A DNA stretch of 64,000 bases from Pseudomonas aestuarii. GTDB lineage: Bacteria > Pseudomonadota > Gammaproteobacteria > Pseudomonadales > Pseudomonadaceae. A program made the position numbers and the translations under genes. The stretch covers positions 744,001 to 808,000 of the forward strand of contig NZ_JAQJZJ010000001.1 in NCBI RefSeq assembly GCF_027988105.1, written 5' to 3'. Below are positions 1 through 8,866 of this stretch, piece after piece. A model generated the notes under the pieces. That model did no database searches, was not told where the DNA came from, and was given only the letters and a program-made list of their open reading frames with translations. The first letter of the stretch is position 1. Each line of letters opens with the position of its first letter.

Positions 1-2
1 AA

Positions 3-106
3 TGTAGGTTGGGCCGGTCAGGCCCAACGAGCGGCGCTGCATTTGCGTAGGAGGCCGGCCCGTTGGCCGGATGTTGGGCATCGCTGCGCTCAGCACCAAC
101 CTACGA
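3..106. repeat. Imperfect inverted repeat before lysS
   Basis: The ends tgtaggttgggc (from 3) and ccaacctacg (96-105) are inverted copies, with GC-rich hairpin-forming sequence between. The element lies just upstream of the lysS start. It looks like one of the mobile extragenic palindromic elements common in Pseudomonas intergenic DNA. It may insulate or terminate transcription coming from the gene to the left, which is outside the window. Confidence 0.5.
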
Positions 107-128
107 TTACCAGGAAAGACCAGAGATC

Positions 129-1631
129 ATGAGCGACCAACAACTCGACCAGCACGAACTGCAACAGGAAGAAAACAAGCTGATTGCCCTGCGCAAGGAA
201 AAGCTTACCGTCGCCCGTGAGCAGGGCAACGCCTTCCCCAACGATTTCCGTCGCGACAGCTACTGCGCGGACTTGCAGAAACAGTACGTCGACAAGACCA
301 AGGAAGAGCTGGCCGCAGCCGCTATCCCGGTCAAGGTCGCGGGTCGCATCATGCTCAATCGCGGTTCCTTCATGGTCATTCAGGACATGACCGGGCGCAT
401 TCAGGTGTACGTCAACCGCAAGACGTTGCCGGAAGAAAAGCTGGCCGAGGTCAAGCACTGGGACCTGGGCGACATCATCGCCGCCGAGGGCACCCTGGCC
501 CGTTCCGGCAAGGGCGACCTCTACGTCGAAATGACCCAGGTGCGCCTGCTGACCAAGTCGCTGCGTCCGCTGCCGGACAAGCACCACGGCCTCACCGACA
601 CCGAGCAGCGCTATCGCCAGCGCTACGTCGACCTGATCGTCAACGAGGAGGTGCGTGACACTTTCCGCGTGCGCTCCCAGGTGATCGCCCACATTCGCCA
701 GTTTCTGATGCAGCGCGACTTCCTCGAAGTGGAAACGCCGATGCTGCAGACGATTCCCGGCGGCGCCGCGGCCAAGCCCTTCGAGACCCACCACAACGCG
801 CTGGACATGGGCATGTACCTGCGCATCGCGCCGGAGCTGTACCTCAAGCGCCTGGTGGTCGGCGGCTTCGAGAAGGTCTTCGAGATCAACCGCAACTTCC
901 GTAACGAAGGCGTGTCGACCCGGCACAACCCCGAGTTCACCATGTTGGAGTTTTATCAGGCCTACGCCGATTACGAAGACAACATGGACCTGACCGAGGA
1001 GCTGTTCCGCGAGCTGGCCCTGCTGGTGCTAGGTAGCACCGACGTGCCTTACGGTGACAAGGTGTTCCACTTCGGTGAACCCTTCGTGCGCCTCTCGGTA
1101 TTCGACTCGATCCTCAAGTACAACCCGCAGCTGACCGCCGCCGACCTGACCGACATCGATAGGGCGCGGACCATCGCCAAGCAGGCCGGCGCCAAGGTGC
1201 TGGGCTTCGAAGGCCTGGGCAAACTGCAGGTGATGATTTTCGAAGAGCTGGTCGAGCACAAGCTGGAGCAGCCGCACTTCATCACCCAGTACCCGTTCGA
1301 AGTCTCGCCGCTGGCGCGTCGCAACGACCAGGATCCGAGCGTCACCGACCGTTTCGAGCTGTTCATCGGCGGCCGTGAAATCGCCAACGCCTATTCCGAG
1401 TTGAACGATGCGGAAGACCAGGCCGAGCGCTTCCACGCCCAGGTGGCCGACAAGGACGCCGGCGACGACGAAGCCATGCACTACGATGCCGATTTCGTCC
1501 GCGCCCTGGAATACGGCATGCCGCCGACCGCCGGTGAAGGTATCGGTATCGACCGCCTGGTGATGCTGCTGACCAATGCACCGTCGATCCGCGACGTCAT
1601 CCTCTTCCCGCACATGCGCCCGCAAGCGTGA
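129..1631 (+). CDS. lysS: Lysyl-tRNA synthetase, class II
   Basis: Charges tRNA-Lys in the cytoplasm. The 500-residue protein has an N-terminal OB-fold anticodon-binding domain (about 60-150) and a class II catalytic domain. Motif 2 is seen as [20 protein letters not shown] and motif 3 as [10 protein letters not shown] near the C-terminus, the usual family layout and length. The ATG at 129 (MSDQQLDQ) is preceded by a purine-rich stretch (aggaaagaccagagatc). A longer frame from 63 would run through the upstream repeat and is unlikely. In many Pseudomonas genomes lysS follows prfB, which would lie to the left. A strong terminator follows. Confidence 0.97.
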   Translation: MSDQQLDQHELQQEENKLIALRKEKLTVAREQGNAFPNDFRRDSYCADLQKQYVDKTKEELAAAAIPVKVAGRIMLNRGSFMVIQDMTGRIQVYVNRKTLPEEKLAEVKHWDLGDIIAAEGTLARSGKGDLYVEMTQVRLLTKSLRPLPDKHHGLTDTEQRYRQRYVDLIVNEEVRDTFRVRSQVIAHIRQFLMQRDFLEVETPMLQTIPGGAAAKPFETHHNALDMGMYLRIAPELYLKRLVVGGFEKVFEINRNFRNEGVSTRHNPEFTMLEFYQAYADYEDNMDLTEELFRELALLVLGSTDVPYGDKVFHFGEPFVRLSVFDSILKYNPQLTAADLTDIDRARTIAKQAGAKVLGFEGLGKLQVMIFEELVEHKLEQPHFITQYPFEVSPLARRNDQDPSVTDRFELFIGGREIANAYSELNDAEDQAERFHAQVADKDAGDDEAMHYDADFVRALEYGMPPTAGEGIGIDRLVMLLTNAPSIRDVILFPHMRPQA

Positions 1632-1637
1632 CGCCAA

Positions 1638-1658
1638 GCCGCCCTCGGGCGGCTTTTT
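1638..1658 (+). terminator. Rho-independent terminator of lysS
   Basis: The stem gccgccc/gggcggc closes on a two-base loop and is followed by five T. It starts 6 bases after the lysS stop. Confidence 0.9.
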
Positions 1659-1743
1659 GTTGTCTGGCGCGGGATTTATTCTGCGCAATACTGCCTAACA
1701 AGAGATGTTGCTGCTTTTCAGTGTGCGCGAGGACCGTCCAGAC

Positions 1744-2457
1744 GTGAGCTCCACTTCCATCCCAGATAGCGCCACCAGTATGGCCAATGCCGTTGCCCAG
1801 AGCGTGCAGTACCAGGGGCGCAAGGTCAGCCGGCGCAGCAGCGAGCAGCGTCGTCAGGCCATTCTCGATGCGGCCATGGCGATCATCGTGCGCGATGGGG
1901 TGCGTGCCGTGCGCCATCGTGCGGTCGCCGCCGAAGCCGGGGTGCCGCTGTCGGCCACCACCTATTACTTCAAGGATATCGATGACCTGATCACCGATAC
2001 CTTCGCCCAGTTCGTCGAGCGCAGCGCGGCCTACATGGCCAAATTCTGGAGCAGCACCGAGGGTGTGTTGCAGGAGTTGCTTGGCGCGCTAGACGGCAGC
2101 GTGCAGGCGCGCCAGCACCTGGCGGACGAGATTGCCCGCCTGGCGCTGGAGTATGTGCGCCATCAACTGCTCAGCCGTCGCGAGCATTTGCTCGCCGAAC
2201 AGGCCTTCGAGCAGGAAGCCTTGCTCAATCCGCGCTTGCACGAGTTGGTGCGTGCCCATCGGCAGATTCTCTTGCAGGGCGTCAGCCAGTTTTGCCAGGT
2301 GTTGGGTTCGGCGCAGCCCGAGCAGGATGCCAGGCTGTTGACGGCGATTATCGGCTGGATGGAGTATCAGGGCCTGCTCGATGGCCTTGAGCAGTTGGAT
2401 AATGAGGACATGTTGGCCATTCTTAAACGTTATATGCATGTAGTGTTGGCACTCTGA
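1744..2457 (+). CDS. TetR/AcrR family regulator
   Basis: A DNA-binding repressor-type protein of about 237 residues. The N-terminal helix-turn-helix is typical of the family (EQRRQAILDAAMAII followed by VPLSATTYYFKDIDDL). The rest is an all-helical ligand or dimer domain with no recognisable effector class. The start is uncertain. GTG at 1744 has a GAGGA box 10 bases upstream; ATG 1705 has no good ribosome site, and ATG 1780 is also possible. A TetR gene just after lysS is also found in P. aeruginosa as I recall it. Its target is unknown; the adjacent lipoprotein gene is the obvious candidate. Confidence 0.85.
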   Translation: MSSTSIPDSATSMANAVAQSVQYQGRKVSRRSSEQRRQAILDAAMAIIVRDGVRAVRHRAVAAEAGVPLSATTYYFKDIDDLITDTFAQFVERSAAYMAKFWSSTEGVLQELLGALDGSVQARQHLADEIARLALEYVRHQLLSRREHLLAEQAFEQEALLNPRLHELVRAHRQILLQGVSQFCQVLGSAQPEQDARLLTAIIGWMEYQGLLDGLEQLDNEDMLAILKRYMHVVLAL

Positions 2458-2530
2458 GTCGCGCCCTGCGGGCGGGAGCCTCTCAAGGGTGTCTGCCGGC
2501 GTGATCGAACTGTTTCACAAGGAGAGCGAA

Positions 2531-3082
2531 ATGAATGCCTGGCGCGTAGCGGTGGCCTTGTCCTTGCTGCTGTTGAGTGGCTGTCTGGTGACCCTCAACG
2601 ACCCGATTCCAGCCAACGAAGCGGCGCCTATTCCCTTGCTCGGCGAATGGTCACGCAAGGACGAGTGGGGCGAGCGGTACTATCTGGACATTACCCGTGC
2701 CGGCTCCAACCTCTACGAGGCCAGAACCTACAAGGGCAGCCCGGACAACCTCGACAGTGAGGTAAAGTACGGCTTCACCGTGGCCCGTCATGGGCGGCGC
2801 TGGTACCTGTCGGCGGGGCTGCCGCAGAGCCTGGGCGGCAACTTCGCCATCGCCGGCTTCGAACTGACCGTCGACAGTGAACTGTTGGTCTACACCCTGG
2901 ATGTCGATCGCATCCTGCAGGAACTCGAGGCGGGCACCTTGCAAGGCAAGACAGTCGATACCCAGCAGGGCGAGGGTGTGCTGATTAGCAGCCCACTGGA
3001 TACCCTATTCGCCTATCTCGACGACCAGGCCAATTCGGATGTATTTATCGAGGCCGCGCGCTATCAGCGCGTCGGTCCATAG
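2531..3082 (+). CDS. Predicted lipoprotein, unknown function
   Basis: A 183-residue protein with a lipoprotein signal: a short charged start, a hydrophobic run and lipobox LLSGC with the cysteine near residue 18. The start at 2531 is supported by aaggagagcga just upstream. The mature part is soluble and acidic, and I recognise no named domain. It follows the TetR gene by 73 bases on the same strand and may be co-transcribed. It is probably anchored in the outer membrane, since no Asp follows the lipid-modified cysteine. Confidence 0.8.
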   Translation: MNAWRVAVALSLLLLSGCLVTLNDPIPANEAAPIPLLGEWSRKDEWGERYYLDITRAGSNLYEARTYKGSPDNLDSEVKYGFTVARHGRRWYLSAGLPQSLGGNFAIAGFELTVDSELLVYTLDVDRILQELEAGTLQGKTVDTQQGEGVLISSPLDTLFAYLDDQANSDVFIEAARYQRVGP

Positions 3083-3111
3083 TCAGTCAATGAGCAATTA
3101 ATGAGGGAGCG

Positions 3112-4407
3112 ATGAACAGTCTCACCGGGTTGGACGACTATCAGCTGATTGTTCGGGCTTTGTCCGACCGCATCGTCGAAGCGCAGACGCCAATCCGCGT
3201 GCTGGATGCGGTGAAATGGGATGACGGCATCCGTGAAGGCTTTCTCAAGCACAAAGGCAAGAAGTTGCCGGCGGTCGATCGAGCCTATTACGCCAACCGC
3301 CCCTTGGGCTTCGATGCCACCGCGAAGAAGCAGGAATTCCAGGCCATCGAGCGTGATATCACCCGTCAGCTCGGTCAGTTCAACCCGGTGGGCCAGATCA
3401 TGCGGCGCATGTGCCGCGAATACCGCATGGTCATCCGCATGCTCGAGGCGCGCGGTACCGAGGATTTCGGCCTGATCTCGCAGGACCTGTACGGCGCCGC
3501 CTCCGATGCCTTCCATGCCGGCGACCCGACCCTGGCCGACCTGGGGCTGATGTTTTCCGACTACCTGAACAATATCGACAGGCGCGGCGATCTGGAGGAC
3601 GAGCCGAAAAACCTCAATGCCAAGCAGGCGGTCGACCTGCTGCAACATCGTCTGAACAAGGTGTTCGGCGAGGCGGAGGACACCATCCGGGTGTTCGAGT
3701 CCGACGGTATCCTCGCCGACGCGGCGGCCGGCGCCGACTACATCAAGGTCCGCGCCGATGCGCTGTTCAACGAGCGCGACGTCCGGGCCCTGGAAGTACA
3801 CGAGGGACTGGTGCATGTCGGCACCACCCTCAATGGCCTGAATCAGCCGGTCTGCACCTTCCTGGCCAAGGGGCCGCCGTCGTCCACCGTGACCCAGGAG
3901 GGGCTGGCGATCCTGATGGAGGTGATCACCTTCGCCTCCTATCCGACCCGTCTGCGCAAGCTGACCAATCGCACGCGCACCATCCACATGGCCGAGGAAG
4001 GGGCGGATTTCCTGCAGGTCTTCGAGTTTTATCGCGAGCAGGGTTTCGACATGGAGGTCAGCTACAGCAATGCCAGCCGGGTGTTCCGTGGCTCGACCCC
4101 GAACGGGCTGCCGTTCACCAAGGACCTGTCCTATCTGAGGGGCTTTATCATGGTCTACAACTACATCCAGTTGGCCGTGCGCAAGGGCAAGCTGGAGCAG
4201 ATACCGCTGCTGTTTTGCGGCAAGACCACCCTGGAAGACATGCGCACCCTGCGTCAGCTGGTCGACGAGGGCCTGGTGGTTCCGCCGAAATACCTGCCGC
4301 CGCAATTCCAGGACCTCAACGCCCTGTCGGCCTGGATGTGTTTCTCCAACTTCCTCAATCACCTGAGTCTCGACCGCATCGAAGCCGACTACGCCAACAT
4401 CCTCTGA
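3112..4407 (+). CDS. DUF1704 / QEGLA-motif metallopeptidase-like protein
   Basis: A 431-residue protein of the family annotated as 'flavohemoglobin expression-modulating QEGLA motif protein'. A zinc-site motif is visible: H230-E231-GLV-H235, then Q-E263-GLA. This is the HExxxH plus downstream Glu arrangement shared with the eukaryotic MATCAP tubulin tyrosine carboxypeptidases. That predicts a metallopeptidase fold; the bacterial substrate is not known. It has no signal peptide, so it is cytoplasmic. It starts 29 bases after the lipoprotein gene with a good site (gagggagcg). Confidence 0.85.
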   Translation: MNSLTGLDDYQLIVRALSDRIVEAQTPIRVLDAVKWDDGIREGFLKHKGKKLPAVDRAYYANRPLGFDATAKKQEFQAIERDITRQLGQFNPVGQIMRRMCREYRMVIRMLEARGTEDFGLISQDLYGAASDAFHAGDPTLADLGLMFSDYLNNIDRRGDLEDEPKNLNAKQAVDLLQHRLNKVFGEAEDTIRVFESDGILADAAAGADYIKVRADALFNERDVRALEVHEGLVHVGTTLNGLNQPVCTFLAKGPPSSTVTQEGLAILMEVITFASYPTRLRKLTNRTRTIHMAEEGADFLQVFEFYREQGFDMEVSYSNASRVFRGSTPNGLPFTKDLSYLRGFIMVYNYIQLAVRKGKLEQIPLLFCGKTTLEDMRTLRQLVDEGLVVPPKYLPPQFQDLNALSAWMCFSNFLNHLSLDRIEADYANIL

Positions 4408-4606
4408 AAGCTGCTGCGGGCTTCGCGCATCATGCTGCGTTGAAGATGCGGGCGGAAATGCTCATTTACAGCTGTAAATTCCGCTTTCCGGCCTCATCTT
4501 CGCCTTGCCTTGCCTGCTCTTCGCTCGCGACACTTTCATGTCATGCGATAGGGTAGCCCGATGAACACCCAGGGCAGCGCCTAAGCGAACTGCCAGGAGC
4601 CTTTGC
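4408..4606. repeat. Intergenic region with a palindromic element
   Basis: No gene seen. It holds the perfect 16-bp palindrome atttacagctgtaaat (4464-4479) inside a GC-rich stretch. I recall very similar sequence scattered between genes in Pseudomonas, but only this copy lies in the window. Confidence 0.4.
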
Positions 4607-5353
4607 ATGCCCAGCCACCAACTCGACTACGAAATCCTCGGCGCCTCGGCGCAGAGCGTGGAAATCATCCTCGACCCCGGTGAGACGGTGATCGCCGAAG
4701 CCGGGGTGATGAACTACATGACCGACGGCGTGCGCTTCGAAACGCGCATGGGCGATGGTGCCGCGAGCGGGGTGCTGGGCAAACTGTGGAGCGCCGGCAA
4801 GCGCATGCTCACCGGCGAGTCGCTGTTCATGACGCACTTTTCCAATGCCGGCAAGACCCCGGCGCGGGTCGCCTTTGCCGCGCCTTATCCGGGCACCGTG
4901 GTGCCGATCCAGCTGGCCGAGCACGGCGGCAGCCTGATCTGCCAGAAAGACGCCTTTCTCTGCGCCGCCTACGGCACCGCGGTCGGCATCAGTTTCAACA
5001 AGCGCCTGGGCGCCGGCTTCTTCGGCGGCGAGGGCTTTATCCTGCAAAAGCTCGAGGGCGATGGTCTGGCCTTCGTGCATGCCGGTGGCACGGTGATCCG
5101 CAAGGAGCTGAACAACCAGACCCTGCGTCTCGACACCGGCTGCCTGGTGGCCTTTACCAGCGGCATCGATTACGACATCGCCCTGGCCGGCGGGCTGAAA
5201 AGCATGCTGTTCGGCGGCGAGGGCATCGTCCTGGCGACTCTGAAAGGCACCGGCACGGTCTGGGTGCAGAGCCTACCGTTCTCGCGCCTGGCCGAACGCA
5301 TCTACGAGGCGACTTTCAAAGCTCGTGAGGAAGTACGCGCCGGTGGTAAATGA
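4607..5353 (+). CDS. TIGR00266 / AIM24 family protein
   Basis: A 248-residue protein of the AIM24-like beta-rich family (TIGR00266). It is rich in glycine and repeated beta-strand segments such as [17 protein letters not shown] and [17 protein letters not shown], which look like two internal copies of one strand-turn unit. The family has no firm biochemical role in bacteria; the name comes from a mitochondrial biogenesis protein. Start at 4607 follows ccaggagcct. No signal peptide. Confidence 0.85.
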   Translation: MPSHQLDYEILGASAQSVEIILDPGETVIAEAGVMNYMTDGVRFETRMGDGAASGVLGKLWSAGKRMLTGESLFMTHFSNAGKTPARVAFAAPYPGTVVPIQLAEHGGSLICQKDAFLCAAYGTAVGISFNKRLGAGFFGGEGFILQKLEGDGLAFVHAGGTVIRKELNNQTLRLDTGCLVAFTSGIDYDIALAGGLKSMLFGGEGIVLATLKGTGTVWVQSLPFSRLAERIYEATFKAREEVRAGGK

Positions 5354-5497
5354 TCGCCACTTTGCAACGGCTTGCGTTTGTATCAAGCTGCGCCGCCTGT
5401 CGCTACTGTCAGTGTCACTGCATCGCTCGCCTGTCGGCCGGCCAGTTGGTTCGCCAGGCGATTATTTTTCTGCAACGTTCCACGTCGAGAGTCTGTA

Positions 5498-5818
5498 ATG
5501 AGTGAATTGAACCCCATCCCCCTGATCCTCACCGGCATTGGCAGCATCTGCGCCACAGTGGCGGCCCTCGGTTATTACGGCTACCTGCATTTCGCCCAGC
5601 CGGAGGATGCCTTGCTGCTCTCCGACTACACCATGCTCAAGACCGTTCCCGGCGAGGACTACAAGGTCTCGCTCAAACCGGCCAGCCAGGTGGCGCAGTG
5701 CGTAGATGGCGTTTTGGTGCTGTTCGACCTGGAACAGAAAGGCCTCAGTGGCGTGCTGGTCGATCAGCGCAAGCGGGCCGTGCGCTGCGTGGCCGAAGAG
5801 GCTCCAGTCGCGCAGTGA
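5498..5818 (+). CDS. Small single-pass membrane protein
   Basis: A 106-residue protein with an N-terminal transmembrane segment (about residues 8-28, IPLILTGIGSICATVAALGYY) and a soluble tail with two cysteines. Start at ATG 5498; a frame extended upstream to 5372 has no convincing ribosome site. Unknown function. It lies between the AIM24-type gene and the MBL hydrolase gene on the same strand. Confidence 0.7.
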   Translation: MSELNPIPLILTGIGSICATVAALGYYGYLHFAQPEDALLLSDYTMLKTVPGEDYKVSLKPASQVAQCVDGVLVLFDLEQKGLSGVLVDQRKRAVRCVAEEAPVAQ

Positions 5819-5999
5819 GCCTGTGCCGGCCTCGAGGCCCTGCAATACACTGTCAGCCCTGATGCCCATCCCCAGCTTTATGCGCAACTGCCCCGCCAGG
5901 GCCCATGCAGGTGGTCTGCCTGCAGGGCGTCAGTGATCCGTTCAATTTCCGTCGCGCATGGGTAAGCTACCCAGTGATTACCGCACCGAGGAACAAACG

Positions 6000-6647
6000 A
6001 TGAGCACTACCGCGCCGACCGCGCTAATCCACGAAACCTTCCCCGTCGGGCCTTTGCAGTGCAACTGCACGATAATCGGCGATCCCGTGACCAGGAAGGC
6101 GATCGTGGTCGATCCGGGTGGCAATCCCGAGCTGATCATGGCGCGTCTCGAGGCCCATGGCCTCAAGGTGGTCAGCATCATCCACACCCACGCCCATCTG
6201 GATCACTTCCTCGCCTCCGGGCAGATGAAGGAGAAGACCGGCGCGACCCTGCACCTGCACAAGGACGATCAGTTCCTCTGGGATGGCCTGGAAATGCAAT
6301 GCCGCATGTTCGGCGTGCCCTATGTGCCGGTCCCCGCGCCCGATCAGTGGCTGGTCGACGATCAGGCGCTGGACTGCGGCTGCGGGGTGGCGCTGCACAC
6401 GCCGGGGCACACGCCGGGCTCGATGAGCTTCTGGTTCCCTCAGGACAAGTTGCTGATCGCCGGCGACACCCTGTTCAAGCGTGGTATCGGCCGTACCGAT
6501 CTGTGGGGCGGTGATTACCCGACCATCGAGCGTTCGATCAAGCAGCGCCTGTACAGCCTGGACGAAGACGCCACCGTGATTACCGGGCATGGGGCGCAGA
6601 CCCGGTTGGGTGATGAAATGCGCGAGAACCCATTCGTGCGGGCATGA
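6000..6647 (+). CDS. MBL-fold hydrolase, glyoxalase II-like
   Basis: A 215-residue metallo-beta-lactamase-fold enzyme. The metal motif T63-H-A-H-L-D-H69 is intact, a further metal His lies in HTPGHTPGS, the bridging Asp in IAGDTLF, and the last His in VITGHG. Length and motifs match the short YcbL/GloC-type glyoxalase II group, which hydrolyses thioesters such as S-lactoylglutathione. The exact substrate cannot be read from sequence. ATG at 6000 follows a weak purine-rich region (gaggaacaaacg). Confidence 0.9.
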   Translation: MSTTAPTALIHETFPVGPLQCNCTIIGDPVTRKAIVVDPGGNPELIMARLEAHGLKVVSIIHTHAHLDHFLASGQMKEKTGATLHLHKDDQFLWDGLEMQCRMFGVPYVPVPAPDQWLVDDQALDCGCGVALHTPGHTPGSMSFWFPQDKLLIAGDTLFKRGIGRTDLWGGDYPTIERSIKQRLYSLDEDATVITGHGAQTRLGDEMRENPFVRA

Positions 6648-6758
6648 TTGGCAATTTTTCGTGGCGGATCTTGCTAAGCTGGTGAGGAACTTAACGTCAG
6701 ATCCGGGCTCAAAAAGCCGATGAAGATCTGTCACAACACGAAAAATAAAGGAATAACG

Positions 6759-7418
6759 ATGACTACATGGCGCAATCTGGCATTCGCAGCAGTTGGCATG
6801 ACCCTCTTGGCTGGCTGCACCACCAACCCCTACACCGGCGAACGTGAAGCCGGTAAAGCCGGGATCTACGGCGGTATCGGTGCTGTAACCGGTGCGGTGA
6901 TTGGGGCGGCTACGTCGAGCAAGAAAGACCGGGCCAAAGGTGCGCTGATCGGTGCGGCAGTGGGCGGCGCCGCAGGTGGTGGCTATGGTTACTACGCCGA
7001 TACGCAAGAAGCCAAGTTGCGCGAGACCCTGCAAGGCACTGGTGTACAGGTGCAGCGCAATGGCGATGATCTGAAGTTGATCATGCCGGGCAATATCACC
7101 TTCGCCAGCAACTCGTCGGATCTTTCCAGCGGTTTCTACCCGACCCTCAATTCGCTGGTCAAGGTCTTCAACGAGTTCGACAAGAACGGCATCGATATCG
7201 TCGGCCACACCGACAGCACCGGTTCACTGGAACTGAATCAGAACCTGTCGAATCGCCGCGCGCAAAGTGTCGCCTCCTACCTGACGAGCAACGGTATTTC
7301 GCCGGCACGCATTTCAGCCTACGGTGCCGGGCCGAGCCAGCCTATTGCCAGCAACGCCAGTGAAGCCGGCCGCGCGCAGAACCGTCGGGTCGAGATCAAC
7401 CTGCGTCCCCTGCAGTAA
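6759..7418 (+). CDS. OmpA-family lipoprotein (LptF/YiaD-like)
   Basis: A 219-residue outer-membrane lipoprotein. The signal ends in lipobox LLAGC. Next comes a Gly/Ala-rich glycine-zipper segment (GIYGGIGAVTGAVIGAATSS and IGAAVGGAAGGGYGYY). The C-terminal OmpA-like peptidoglycan-binding domain (about 110-219) carries the signature IVGHTDSTG and NRRAQSVASYL. It resembles the P. aeruginosa protein I remember as LptF (PA3692), hence the tentative name. It likely tethers the outer membrane to peptidoglycan. Start at 6759 has aaaggaataacg upstream. Confidence 0.9.
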   Translation: MTTWRNLAFAAVGMTLLAGCTTNPYTGEREAGKAGIYGGIGAVTGAVIGAATSSKKDRAKGALIGAAVGGAAGGGYGYYADTQEAKLRETLQGTGVQVQRNGDDLKLIMPGNITFASNSSDLSSGFYPTLNSLVKVFNEFDKNGIDIVGHTDSTGSLELNQNLSNRRAQSVASYLTSNGISPARISAYGAGPSQPIASNASEAGRAQNRRVEINLRPLQ

Positions 7419-7436
7419 CGCGTCACAGCGACACCC

Positions 7437-7467
7437 AAAAGGCCTCCCGCATCGGGAGGCCTTTTTT
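7437..7467 (+). terminator. Rho-independent terminator of the OmpA-type gene
   Basis: Stem ggcctcccg/cgggaggcc with a short loop followed by six T. It also lies beyond the 3' end of the convergent acyltransferase gene. Confidence 0.9.
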
Positions 7468-7519
7468 GTTGTGCGGCGGTTGTCAGCATTTCGAGCGCCG
7501 TCTCAAGGGTTACCTGCTC

Positions 7520-8434
7520 TCAGTCACCTGGTTGCGGCCCATATTGCTGGTGCAATTGCGCCAGCTCGGCGTCCTTGTCTCGCCACAGCTGGTTGACCCA
7601 CTGCTGGAAGCTGAGGCGATAGGCCTGGTCCTGGTCGTAGTTCCGGCCGATGAACTCTGGCGGGATCGGCAATTCATGGAAGCTCACCACCACGTCGCTG
7701 ATCTCGCCGCTGAGGAGTTGCCAGAAGCCTGGATTACCCTGGGGATAATGAATGGTGACGTTGACGAGGCTGTGCAGTTGTTCGCCCATGGCGTCCAGCA
7801 CGAAAGCGATACCGCCGGCCTTGGGTTTGAGCAGGTACTGGAATGCTGAGCCCTGCGCGGCTTGCTTGGCCGGGCTGAAGCGCGTGCCCTCGAGGAAGTT
7901 GAAGACCGATACCGGATTGCTCTTGTAGCGCGCGCAGGCCTTGCGGGTGGTCGCCAGGTCCTCGCCGCGTTTCTCCGGATGCCTGATCAGGTATTCCTTG
8001 CTGAAGCGCTTCATGAAGGGAAACTCCAACGCCCACCAGCACAGGCCGATGACCGGCACCCAGATCAGTTCCTGCTTGAGGAAGAACTTGAGCAGCGGCA
8101 TGCGTCGGTTGAGCTGGTATTGCAGGACCAATATGTCGACCCAGCTCTGGTGGTTGCTCGTCACCAGGTAGCTATGCTGTTTGTCGAAGCGCTCGATCCC
8201 CTTGATGTGCCAGCGGGTCTGCGAAAGCAGGTCCATCCAGCATTTATTGGTGGCAATCCACGACTCGGCGATCACATGCATGAGGTCGCGCAACCTGCGT
8301 TGTAGCGCCGGGATCGGCAACAGCAGTTTGAGCAGCGCGAGGAAAAACAGCGGCCAGCACCAGAACAGGGTATTCAGGGCCAGCAGGCTTGCGCCAATCA
8401 GGCCGCGCAGGGCGGCAGGCAGACAATGCAGCAT
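7520..8434 (-). CDS. Lysophospholipid-type acyltransferase, YihG-like
   Basis: A 304-residue inner-membrane acyltransferase of the PlsC superfamily. A hydrophobic N-terminus (LIGASLLALNTLFWCWPLFF) is followed by the catalytic NHQSWVD box (HX4D) and the LEGTRFSP box. The composition is close to E. coli YihG, which acylates lysophospholipids or a related acceptor. The start at 8434 (MLHCLPAALRG) is chosen because the upstream 22 residues look non-coding. Single gene, convergent with the OmpA-type gene. Confidence 0.88.
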   Translation of the reverse strand: MLHCLPAALRGLIGASLLALNTLFWCWPLFFLALLKLLLPIPALQRRLRDLMHVIAESWIATNKCWMDLLSQTRWHIKGIERFDKQHSYLVTSNHQSWVDILVLQYQLNRRMPLLKFFLKQELIWVPVIGLCWWALEFPFMKRFSKEYLIRHPEKRGEDLATTRKACARYKSNPVSVFNFLEGTRFSPAKQAAQGSAFQYLLKPKAGGIAFVLDAMGEQLHSLVNVTIHYPQGNPGFWQLLSGEISDVVVSFHELPIPPEFIGRNYDQDQAYRLSFQQWVNQLWRDKDAELAQLHQQYGPQPGD

Positions 8435-8866
8435 GGGGGCAGATGCCTCCGCAAAGGGGGCTCGGCCCCGGATCGTTGAGAGCCCGTGGTTCTCCACCAC
8501 GGCTCAGTTGGCGCACAGGGTAGCGTCTGGGCACTGGACTGCAAGTGCTGGAGCTGACCGTCAGGTCATGTTGCGGGGCTGTCGCTAGTGCGGATTATCC
8601 AAAATCCACCCAGTAGCCCGAATAAGCCTTGGCGTCATTCGGCGACCACGAAATATGGCTGGTGTCGTATCGAGCAGGAACTGTCGGATCTTGCCGGTTC
8701 AGCGCTATCGGCAGCATGGGCCGAGCCCAGCCTGGAGAAATCGCGGTACATGGTAAGGCCGCAGTTAATCGACATACCAAGGTTGTCGTGACACCGGGGT
8801 GGATGGCGCATGCGCCATCCACCGAGGATACCGCGGCCCTTGCATATGGCCGCAGGGCTATGGCGG
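8435..8866. other. Gene-free stretch with a 24-bp palindrome
   Basis: No convincing gene. The small frames on both strands lack ribosome sites and family features. The main feature is a perfect palindrome at 8799-8822 (gtggatggcgca then its reverse complement), with no T run on either side. It resembles extragenic palindromes common in Pseudomonas and could stabilise or terminate the pta message. Confidence 0.6.

Noticed and set aside
3064..4362. Long minus-strand open frame (432 codons) opposite the DUF1704 gene
   Set aside because: Mirror frame caused by high GC codon use; no ribosome site or family motif, while the plus-strand gene has a clear zinc motif.
8595..8822. Minus-strand frame of 75 codons in the acyltransferase-pta gap
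   Set aside because: It starts inside the 24-bp palindrome and has no family resemblance.
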